Positions 8,001 to 12,306 of a stretch of DNA of 12,306 nt are shown here, piece after piece. Made by a program: the position numbers and the translations under genes. Below the pieces are notes generated by a model. The model was not told where the DNA came from, made no database searches, and worked only from the letters and a program-made list of their open reading frames with translations. Every line of letters begins with the position of its first letter. The first letter of the stretch is position 1. Origin of the DNA: Verrucomicrobia bacterium UBA1727 (GTDB lineage Bacteria > Verrucomicrobiota > Kiritimatiellia > RFP12 > UBA1067); NCBI GenBank assembly GCA_002315875.1, contig DCIL01000052.1, positions 51,416 to 63,721 on the forward strand, written 5' to 3'.

Positions 8001-8435
8001 AAGGCCAAGAACGGCGACACGATTGCGGAGGCGGTGATCACCAGCGAGACCGAACGTATTGTCGGGGCGTGGATCGACTGTACGCTTTACGCCGGCGCCT
8101 ATACGCGTCCCAATCGTGGCACACAGAAGATCGGACAGTGGAGCGCAACCAATGCGAAGGTCTTCTTTAACGGAATCGAGATGCTGCCGCCGATCTGGGA
8201 GAATCCCGGCGCGAAGGCAACTTTCGACGGCTCGAATGACAACGAGATCTCCTGCAGCAACGATCTCTGCGAGCAACCGCTCGGCGACTACGGTGTCGTC
8301 TGCCGTCCGCTCACCCCGATCCGTCTCAAGGCCGGCGAGAACCTCATCCGCATCGTGATGCCGAAGGGGTCCAACAAAAACGGCGCGCTTTTCCTTCCCG
8401 CGCTCGGCTCCAGCATCCATCCCCGCGAAATCTGA
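5043..8435 (+). CDS. Secreted fusion of an alpha-galactosidase-like (clan GH-D) enzyme and a GH20 beta-N-acetylhexosaminidase
   Basis: An 1130-residue exported protein with two glycosidase units. A signal peptide at residues 1-19 (MNKLLILALAAFAIPAFAA) sets the start at 5043, 4 bases after the xer stop, with AAGG upstream. Residues 30-545 resemble clan GH-D (GH27/GH36): GYNDWYCAYGKNT, VVMDDGWQ, likely nucleophile D351 in KIDY and likely acid/base D425 or D426 in RTGDD. Residues 557-650 look like the GH20 N-terminal domain (LLPKPVKVE...). The GH20 barrel follows: FHWHLTEYHGWRLE at 681-694, PGHS at 741-744 and the catalytic pair D789-E790 in HLGTDEA. The last 130 residues form a beta-rich module ending in an LKAGENLIRIVMPK strand pair, as seen in some GH20 enzymes. 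It would act in the periplasm or outside the cell on glycans with terminal alpha-Gal/GalNAc and beta-HexNAc. The GH20 call is firm; the GH-D family and specificity are tentative. Confidence 0.88.
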   Translation: MNKLLILALAAFAIPAFAAEIPLNPTNVSVKCEGKVTSLVKNGAKWSGGGVEIEFAADGAIHLAAPQVAVSTIDIMYDLSYAYDERVRIYRDAWERTYGDAGWYPVNSWNRDSPWYMLVNHDGVTDGIGVAVQPNAFAAWRGRKTGTRLHLDVRAGADGVRLGSRRLELCRVVTRKGEKGESAYAAARAFAKMMCPKPRLPKEPVYGYNDWYCAYGKNTATNFLADAAYVSECAKGLKVRPYVVMDDGWQLMNPEACAKKDGRGDSGRGPWNESSPQFGMPMKDFTAAIAALGAKPGLWYRPFRAWDDTPDDQRLIGERRFFDPSLPEMDARIRSDIGRFRSWGMKLVKIDYIAHDLVQDWGMSMHDTPLTHPRKWRRTDRTAAEVIRSLYAAMREAAGDDMVIIGCNAFNHFAAGLFELQRTGDDTSGREWSRTERMGVNTLAMRKHQDGIFFSVDADCAGLVRRGSVDWAKNRQWIDLLGRSGTAVFISWFRDLADDEVRRTIAAAFRRSASGAEVAEPLDWTDTRTPKVWKFNGIEKTYDWTANGGDLDPLASLLPKPVKVERLSGSFDAIQLNKKNPPITVRTAAVAGTDSPEAYVLEVSQDSIAITAPSARGEHWARVTLRELAALAGGDIPCCRITDYPSLKWRGYMNDCGRNFLDLDGVKAIIDEMERVKMNLFHWHLTEYHGWRLESKKYPQLQRREAFRRQIGKYYTQDEFREIVRYAAERGITVMPELDVPGHSLALRVGLGLQSMSDSKMRGIVAELFEELCSLVPAEEMPFIHLGTDEARQRDEYCPDEYVSHWARTVNRCGRKAVVWAPGIRLDKDIDVVDMAWFDNEITNSANAFFDSARMYNGSWAPIQVSVKALFTKACRWNVDQKRNLGAITCTWHDDNVGEDTQKLFRDCMVMPSIAAFGDNYWSGRSEDRPELANMSHFSLPERGSREYKQLVEFENRLALHRDYTLRGVPYPFPFVKRTGMNWKVEKAKNGDTIAEAVITSETERIVGAWIDCTLYAGAYTRPNRGTQKIGQWSATNAKVFFNGIEMLPPIWENPGAKATFDGSNDNEISCSNDLCEQPLGDYGVVCRPLTPIRLKAGENLIRIVMPKGSNKNGALFLPALGSSIHPREI

Positions 8436-8443
8436 TCAACGCA

Positions 8444-8473
8444 TTGACCATTTGCAAGGTGGTTTGATATAAT
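8444..8473 (+). promoter_or_regulatory. Sigma70-type promoter for the beta-CASP nuclease and fucosidase
   Basis: TTGACC at 8444-8449 and TATAAT at 8468-8473 are 18 bases apart, 9 bases after the stop of the upstream glycosidase gene. Transcription would start near 8480, leaving a leader of about 77 bases before the ATG at 8557. The leader contains a weak stem (GCGGA 8490-8494 with TCCGC 8508-8512) and then the heptamer repeats. Confidence 0.7.
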
Positions 8474-8515
8474 TCGTTTCACACTCCTTGCGGAACAACC
8501 ATCCTCATCCGCTAA

Positions 8516-8557
8516 CCCTCTACCCACTACCCTCTATCCTCTATCCTCTACCCTCTA
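8516..8557 (+). repeat. Six tandem 7-bp units (YCCTCTA) abutting the nuclease start codon
   Basis: The units are CCCTCTA (8516), CCCACTA (8523), CCCTCTA (8530), TCCTCTA (8537), TCCTCTA (8544) and CCCTCTA (8551). Only one unit departs from the YCCTCTA pattern. The final A at 8557 is the first base of the ATG. The tract is almost pure pyrimidine on the + strand apart from the A in each unit. It holds no Shine-Dalgarno sequence; CCTC in fact resembles the anti-Shine-Dalgarno end of 16S rRNA. Confidence 0.9.
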
Positions 8558-9957
8558 TGAAACTCACATTCTACGGAGCTGCCCAGACCACCACCGGATC
8601 CATGCACCTTCTTGAAGCGAATGGCAAGAAGATTCTGCTTGATTGCGGACTCTATCAGGGACACCGCAAGGAGGCGTTCGAGAAGAACCGCAATCTGCCG
8701 ATCGATGCGAAGACGATCGACTACGTGATTCTTTCCCACGCGCACATCGATCACTCCGGCAACCTGCCACAACTCGTCCGTCAGGGCTTCCGCGGTCGCG
8801 TCTTCGCGCGTCAGTCGACCTGCGAGCTCTGTAACATCATGCTGCGCGATTCCTGCTTCCTGCAGAAGCGCGATCTCGAATACATCAACAAGCGCCGTCG
8901 CAAGGAGGGCAAGAAGCTTTTCGAGCCGCTCTACGAAGAGTCCGATGTCGAGGCGCTGATGCAGCTGATGGTGCCCACTCACATGCACGAGCCGCGCGAG
9001 ATCTGCCGCGGGGTCACCCTCGAATTCTTCAATGCCGGACACATCCTCGGGTCCGCGCTCGTCCAGCTCGACATCCGTTCTGATCACGGACACAACCACC
9101 GACTGCTTTTCTCAGGCGATCTCGGCCAGCCCAATCAGCCGATCATCCGGCACTTTGAGTATCCTACGGGCGCGGACATTCTCCTTTGCGAGTCGACCTA
9201 TGCCGACCGGTATCATCCGAGTGCGGACGATGTCGAGTTGCGGCTCGAGAAGTATCTCAAGTACATCGACCGCCATAACTCGAAGCTGCTCATTCCCGCG
9301 TTCTCGGTGGGACGTACCCAGCAGATCATCTGGTATCTGAACCGGCTCCGCGAGGCGAATAAAGTGCCGCGCGAGGTCAAGGTCTACATCGACTCTCCGT
9401 TATCGCAGAAAGCGACTAAGATCTACGGCGCGCACCGCGAAGTCTACAACGACGAGGCGCGGAAGATGCTCGAGTCCGGAAAGGATCCGCTCGAGTATCC
9501 GGGCATGATCTTCGTGGGTACGCCGGAGGAATCGATGGCGCTCAACGATACGCCCGGACCGATGATCATCATCGCCGCGAGCGGAATGTGCGAAGGCGGA
9601 CGCGTCCTCCATCACCTCAAGCATTGCGTGCAGGACGAGGACAACATCATCCTCATCTGCGGCTTCCAGGCGGAGAACACGCTCGGACGGCGCATCGTCG
9701 AGAAGGTGAATCCCATCCGCATCCTCGGCGAAGAGCTTGAGCTCAAGGCCAAGGTCGAGGTCATCAACGCACTTTCCGCGCACGCCGACCGAGCGGGACT
9801 TTCCGAGTGGCTCGACGAGGTCAAGGACAATGTCCGCCATGCGTTCGCGGTTCATGGCGAACCCGAAAAGGTCTCGGCGATGGTCGAACTGATGAAGGAC
9901 AAGGGTCTTGCCAATGCGGTCGCGCCGATGCCCGGACAGAGTTTCAAGATTGACTGA
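8557..9957 (+). CDS. Metallo-beta-lactamase/beta-CASP ribonuclease (CPSF73-like)
   Basis: A 466-residue cytoplasmic protein of the metallo-beta-lactamase superfamily with beta-CASP and C-terminal RMMBL parts. The best-known relatives are the CPSF73-like bacterial ribonuclease of Thermus and eukaryotic Ysh1/CPSF73. Zinc ligands are visible: H61, H63, D65 and H66 in SHAHIDHSG, H162 in NAGHILGSA and D188 in FSGDLGQ. H409 in SAHAD (beta-CASP motif C) and H433 near the end (VHGEPEK) are also present. CESTYADR and the GMCEGGRVLHHL stretch are typical of this group. The role is probably RNA turnover or 3'-end trimming by endo- or exonuclease action. The start at 8557 (MKLTFYGAAQTTTGS) fits the family; an earlier TTG at 8488 would only translate the repeat tract. 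The next gene lies 21 bases downstream in the same orientation. Confidence 0.92.
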   Translation: MKLTFYGAAQTTTGSMHLLEANGKKILLDCGLYQGHRKEAFEKNRNLPIDAKTIDYVILSHAHIDHSGNLPQLVRQGFRGRVFARQSTCELCNIMLRDSCFLQKRDLEYINKRRRKEGKKLFEPLYEESDVEALMQLMVPTHMHEPREICRGVTLEFFNAGHILGSALVQLDIRSDHGHNHRLLFSGDLGQPNQPIIRHFEYPTGADILLCESTYADRYHPSADDVELRLEKYLKYIDRHNSKLLIPAFSVGRTQQIIWYLNRLREANKVPREVKVYIDSPLSQKATKIYGAHREVYNDEARKMLESGKDPLEYPGMIFVGTPEESMALNDTPGPMIIIAASGMCEGGRVLHHLKHCVQDEDNIILICGFQAENTLGRRIVEKVNPIRILGEELELKAKVEVINALSAHADRAGLSEWLDEVKDNVRHAFAVHGEPEKVSAMVELMKDKGLANAVAPMPGQSFKID

Positions 9958-9978
9958 CATAACGGAGTACAGAACGAG

Positions 9979-11256
9979 ATGAAGAGATTGATGTTTCTTG
10001 CACTGGCGGTGACCGCCGCCACCACTGTTTTCGCTGCTGAGAACGATTGGAAGATGTTCGATCGCCGGCTCGGCATGTTCATTCATTGGGGATGCTACTC
10101 GGTCGGTGAATGGCACTGCCAGGAGCTCTGGCGCCGTAATCTTTCGCGAGCGGACTACGAGAAGCGCTTCGCACCGAACTTCAACGCGGCGAAATTCAAT
10201 GCCGATGAGTTCGTGGCGGTTGCGAAGTCCGCCGGTGCCGAGTACATCGTCTTCACTTCGAAGCATCACGACGGCTTCTGCATGTGGGACACGAAGACAA
10301 CCGACTACAAGATCACCAATACTCCCACGAAGCGCGATGTCATCAAGGAGCTGGCCGAGGCCTGCCGCCGCGGCGGAATTCGTCTCGGCTTCTATTATTC
10401 GAATCCCGATTGGCATTGCTCGTTCTCGAATAATCCCAAGTCCTCGCACCAGCTGCCGATGCAGCCCGGGGATAAGCCGGATATGGAGAAGTACATCGCT
10501 TACGTGAAGGCGCAGGTCACGGAGCTGCTGTCGAACTACGGCGACATCTGCTGCTGGTTCTGGGACATCCCCACGAACATCGATCGTCCCGAAATGGACG
10601 AGCTCGTGCGTCGCCTGCAGCCTGGCATCATGATCAATGACCGCGGTTGGGGCAATAAGAAGACCGCTGATTATTCGACGCCCGAGCGCGACTATGCGTG
10701 GGCCGGCGGCAACAAGTACATCGAATGCTGCGATGCGACCGGCGTCCAGAGCTGGGGTTATCGCCGCAACGAGGACTACCACACCCACGGCTACTTCACC
10801 CGCAACATCGACTCGTATCTCGCGACGGGTGCGAACTATCTTCTCAACGTAGGGCCGAAACCGGACGGCACGATTCCCGACGAGGCGAAGGCGATTATGG
10901 CCAAGGTAGGTTCGTGGATGGCCCGCGTGCGCGAATCCTATCGTGGGGTTGAGAACGCGCCGGAACTCGTCGGCAAGGTAACGCATGGTGAAAAGCGCAC
11001 CATCACGCGCCGCGGCAAGACGCTCTATGTGCATTTCCCGAAGGGTATCGAGGCAGATGGACTTTCCCTCGCGCCAATCAAGGATCTTCCGAAGAAGGCG
11101 GTGCTGCTCAACACCGGGCGCGAGCTTTCGTGTGAAGTGACCGATTTCCCGTGGAGCTCAAAGCCGGGGTCTGCCGCCGAGACCTATCTCCACGTCCGCG
11201 GCATTCCCGCCGACGATCTCGCCAACGAGTGCGTCGTAATCCGCCTCGAGTACTGA
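9979..11256 (+). CDS. Secreted GH29 alpha-L-fucosidase
   Basis: A 425-residue exported glycosidase that removes terminal alpha-L-fucose from glycans. The first 20 residues are a signal peptide (MKRLMFLALAVTAATTVFAA) ending in a good cleavage site. GH29 signatures follow in order: RLGMFIHWGCYS with H36, TSKHHDGFCMWDT at 93-105 with H96-H97, FYYSNPDWH, and the likely nucleophile D196 in CWFWDIP. The LLNVGPKPDG block closes the barrel. The C-terminal part after about residue 320 is short and beta-rich. GGAG at 9964-9967 is a weak ribosome site. It probably shares a transcript with the nuclease gene 21 bases upstream. The usual NGE-x-IY motif after the barrel is replaced by RVRESYRGV, so linkage preference cannot be read directly. 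A strong inverted repeat begins at its stop codon. Confidence 0.94.
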   Translation: MKRLMFLALAVTAATTVFAAENDWKMFDRRLGMFIHWGCYSVGEWHCQELWRRNLSRADYEKRFAPNFNAAKFNADEFVAVAKSAGAEYIVFTSKHHDGFCMWDTKTTDYKITNTPTKRDVIKELAEACRRGGIRLGFYYSNPDWHCSFSNNPKSSHQLPMQPGDKPDMEKYIAYVKAQVTELLSNYGDICCWFWDIPTNIDRPEMDELVRRLQPGIMINDRGWGNKKTADYSTPERDYAWAGGNKYIECCDATGVQSWGYRRNEDYHTHGYFTRNIDSYLATGANYLLNVGPKPDGTIPDEAKAIMAKVGSWMARVRESYRGVENAPELVGKVTHGEKRTITRRGKTLYVHFPKGIEADGLSLAPIKDLPKKAVLLNTGRELSCEVTDFPWSSKPGSAAETYLHVRGIPADDLANECVVIRLEY

Positions 11257-11294
11257 TTTCCGTTTTGTCACATTGACCGCTTAACGGAAATTTT
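11256..11294 (+). terminator. Terminator-like inverted repeat after the fucosidase gene
   Basis: ATTTCCGTT at 11256-11264 is a perfect 9-base inverted match to AACGGAAAT at 11283-11291, with an 18-base loop and a run of T at 11291-11294. The left arm begins with the last base of the fucosidase stop codon. The shape suits a Rho-independent terminator, though the stem is rather AT-rich and the loop long. The loop contains the -35 box of the next promoter. Confidence 0.5.
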
Positions 11295-11301
11295 GTACAA
11301 T
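11273..11301 (+). promoter_or_regulatory. Sigma70-type promoter for tRNA-Pro
   Basis: TTGACC at 11273-11278 and TACAAT at 11296-11301 have a 17-base spacer. Transcription would begin near 11308, about 8 bases before the mature tRNA. The box sequences and the downstream GCGGCAAT resemble those of the promoter at 1148-1176. Confidence 0.72.
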
Positions 11302-11315
11302 ACGCGGCAATTTTA

Positions 11316-11393
<78 letters not shown>

Positions 11394-11394
11394 T

Positions 11395-11500
11395 TCCCGA
11401 CCCACAACTCAGAGAACTCGTGAGAGAAGTTTTTGAGCGAGGGCGTTGTGACGCCCAATTTACTAATGGTTCTGAAGAGCGCCGAGTTCTCTCTTCGGGA
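11395..11500. repeat. Nested inverted repeats downstream of tRNA-Pro, with a short GC hairpin
   Basis: Three nested arm pairs are visible. TCCCGA at 11395-11400 matches TCGGGA at 11495-11500. AGAGAACTCG at 11411-11420 matches CGAGTTCTCT at 11483-11492. The inner GGGCGT (11441-11446) and ACGCCC (11451-11456) close a TGTG loop. The inner hairpin, followed by AATTTACT, may end the tRNA transcript, but its T-run is poor. A second strand, GAGAGAA at 11422-11428, could compete for TTCTCTC at 11487-11493. No credible gene lies here. It could be a folded RNA tail, a REP-like element or a remnant. Confidence 0.45.
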
Positions 11501-11511
11501 CAGCTTTTGCT

Positions 11512-11530
11512 AGCGGCGCAGCAGGCCGCT
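11512..11530. repeat. GC-rich hairpin between tRNA-Pro and the next gene
   Basis: AGCGGC at 11512-11517 pairs with GCCGCT at 11525-11530 across a 7-base loop. No T-run follows on either strand, so it is not a convincing terminator. It may be a processing or regulatory structure just upstream of the promoter at 11554. Confidence 0.4.
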
Positions 11531-11553
11531 GGGAAATGATAACGCTCGTGTTT

Positions 11554-11562
11554 TGGTATAAT
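11554..11562 (+). promoter_or_regulatory. Extended -10 promoter for the NlpC/P60-like gene
   Basis: TGGTATAAT at 11554-11562 is an extended -10 box (TGN plus TATAAT). No good -35 is found 16-18 bases upstream, as is common for extended -10 promoters. Transcription would start near 11569, giving a leader of about 68 bases before the ATG at 11637. Confidence 0.55.
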
Positions 11563-11610
11563 ATACGCGTGGTTTGGATTGGGAAATCATTGCGCTTTTC
11601 ATCACAAGAT

Positions 11611-11629
11611 GCGGAGGCGTTTGCGGAGG
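11611..11629 (+). promoter_or_regulatory. Duplicated Shine-Dalgarno motif deciding the start at 11637
   Basis: GCGGAGG occurs twice, at 11611-11617 and 11623-11629. The second copy ends 7 bases before the ATG at 11637, ideal spacing, and is the best ribosome site in the window. The first copy has no good start codon at the right distance, apart from a TTG at 11621 that is too close. Confidence 0.65.
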
Positions 11630-11636
11630 TGCTTTG

Positions 11637-12185
11637 ATGACGAGTCGAAAGTTGACCCTTATCAGTTGTTGTGGATTCGTTGCCTTATTGGCGGGGAGTC
11701 ATTGGCTGTTTGCCGCGCAGGCGCGGCGGAGTCATCAGTGGCGATATGCCGCACGTGCGCTCGCGCGAACGGTGCCGAATTACGATCTACGCAAGTGCGT
11801 GGATCTTGAAGCTAAGGACCGCCGGGATTTTACGCAGACGAACTGGAAACCGTTGCCTTGCATCAACACGGCTACGTCGAACTATAATCCCGATTTCTGC
11901 GCCGGTAATTGTGCGAAGTTCGTTCAGAATCCGTCCCGATGGGGCTTCCGGGAGGTTTCTGCGCGAGAAGCGATTCCGGGTGATTTGATCATTTTCTTCA
12001 TGCGTAACGGATGGGCGCGGCATGCGGCTGTCTACGTGCAGGACTCCATTCTGGGGCCGTTATGTGCGACGACGATGTATCCTCGCGGTGGATATATGCG
12101 TTACTTCCCTTATCGGCTTTGCCTGTTGGGAACAAGCCTCGTCGGATCGTTCTCCAAGGTCAAGTATTACCGCTATTGCGAGTGA
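11637..12185 (+). CDS. Small exported or membrane-anchored Cys-rich protein with an NlpC/P60-like Cys/His pattern
   Basis: A 182-residue protein with an N-terminal hydrophobic segment at about residues 6-27 after a short positive start (MTSRK), so a signal peptide or anchor is likely. Two stretches recall papain-like cell-wall peptidases of the NlpC/P60 or CHAP type. The first is CAGNCAKFV, with C92 (or C88) as the possible nucleophile. The second is IPGDLIIFF followed by RHAAVYV with H129, matching the usual PGDLVFF...HVGIY arrangement. If active it would cut peptidoglycan peptides in the periplasm. Cysteines also lie at 54 and 75, and more follow near the C-terminus. The start at 11637 is favoured by GGAGG 7 bases upstream; a TTG at 11574 is less likely. 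Base composition is lower in GC than the glycosidase genes. The family assignment rests on short motifs only, and no catalytic third residue was identified. Confidence 0.55.
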   Translation: MTSRKLTLISCCGFVALLAGSHWLFAAQARRSHQWRYAARALARTVPNYDLRKCVDLEAKDRRDFTQTNWKPLPCINTATSNYNPDFCAGNCAKFVQNPSRWGFREVSAREAIPGDLIIFFMRNGWARHAAVYVQDSILGPLCATTMYPRGGYMRYFPYRLCLLGTSLVGSFSKVKYYRYCE

Positions 12186-12203
12186 GCGGCAGAAGGTGCT
12201 GTG

Positions 12204-12306
12204 GTGAATTGTGTGATTTCAAATTTGCCGTCGGCGGAAGTAAACGTAATCCGCCTTCCGTGTGAGATAGGGCGGGACGGACATATCACGATGCCGTTCC
12301 TCATCG
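12204..12306 (+). CDS. Start of an unidentified gene (partial, runs off the window)
   Basis: A GTG at 12204, preceded by AGAAGG at 12191-12196, opens a frame that stays open to the end of the window (34 codons). It begins 18 bases after the stop of the NlpC/P60-like gene and lies in the same frame. The residues IRLPCEIGRDGHITMPFLI faintly recall the DG-[RK]-I-[ST]-[LM]-P pattern of polysaccharide-export (Wza-like) proteins, but the stretch is far too short to name a family. No signal peptide is evident. Confidence 0.45.
   Translation, partial: MNCVISNLPSAEVNVIRLPCEIGRDGHITMPFLI

Noticed and set aside
8488..8556. TTG start for the nuclease gene
   Set aside because: It would translate the heptamer array as a Pro/Leu/Tyr stretch. 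Family members begin close to MKLTFYGAA, which the ATG at 8557 gives.
8474..8556. Riboswitch in the nuclease leader
   Set aside because: Only one weak 5-base stem was found and the rest is simple pyrimidine repeat; no known aptamer pattern is recognisable.
8516..8557. CRISPR array
   Set aside because: The units are 7 bases long and directly adjacent with no spacers; there are no cas genes.
9400..11034. A 544-codon open frame on the minus strand across the nuclease and fucosidase genes
   Set aside because: It is antisense to two genes with intact catalytic motifs, crosses their boundary, is rich in Arg, Leu and Val, and shows no family pattern. GC-biased codons on the + strand explain the lack of stops.
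11574..11636. TTG start for the Cys-rich protein
   Set aside because: It lies only about 5 bases after the expected transcription start, and the ATG at 11637 has an ideal GGAGG. The added residues look unlike a signal peptide.
12183..12185. TGA recoded as an amino acid
   Set aside because: TGA ends mnmA, lptA, both glycosidases and the nuclease at sensible points, so it is an ordinary stop codon here. No selenocysteine-type hairpin was recognised after it.

Overview
This window is a dense, GC-rich bacterial chromosome segment with nearly everything coded on the + strand. It looks like a Gram-negative glycan degrader. It carries an LptA/OstA-like protein (outer membrane), SecF, and secreted glycosidases with clear signal peptides. 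Promoters are of the sigma70 type (TTGACN-17/18-TATAAT) rather than the Bacteroidota type. I infer a gut or rumen member of the Verrucomicrobiota/Kiritimatiellota/Lentisphaerota group, but nothing here proves the phylum.

Layout: (1) 1-1151: the 3' end of secF overlaps mnmA, the tRNA 2-thiouridylase. (2) 1148-1176: a near-consensus promoter, whose -35 overlaps the mnmA stop, starts a tight run of genes: lptA-like (1208), topA (1657), a XerC/XerD recombinase (4127) and, 4 bases later, a large secreted glycosidase (5043-8435). (3) 8444-9957: a new promoter and a leader of six tandem 7-bp units running into the start codon of a beta-CASP metallo-beta-lactamase ribonuclease. This is followed 21 bases later by a secreted GH29 alpha-L-fucosidase (9979-11256). 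(4) 11256-11392: a terminator-like inverted repeat whose loop holds the -35 of the next promoter, then tRNA-Pro(UGG). (5) 11393-11636: a non-coding stretch with several inverted repeats and an extended -10 promoter. (6) 11637-12185: a small exported Cys-rich protein with an NlpC/P60-like Cys/His pattern, then the start of another gene running off the end.

How the genes fit together: mnmA, tRNA-Pro, topA, xer, secF and the beta-CASP nuclease are housekeeping genes for tRNA modification, DNA topology, chromosome dimer resolution, secretion and RNA turnover. The GH-D/GH20 fusion and the GH29 fucosidase both carry signal peptides. Together they could strip terminal alpha-galactosyl/GalNAc-like, beta-HexNAc and fucosyl residues, a set that suits mucin-type or other host glycans. 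No transporter or regulator for sugars is visible.

I did not find a defence system or mobile element. The most distinctive points are the TopA C-terminus with three repeats in place of zinc fingers, the fusion of an alpha-galactosidase-like (clan GH-D) enzyme to a complete GH20 enzyme, the heptamer repeats abutting the nuclease start codon, and the interlocked terminator/promoter before the tRNA.
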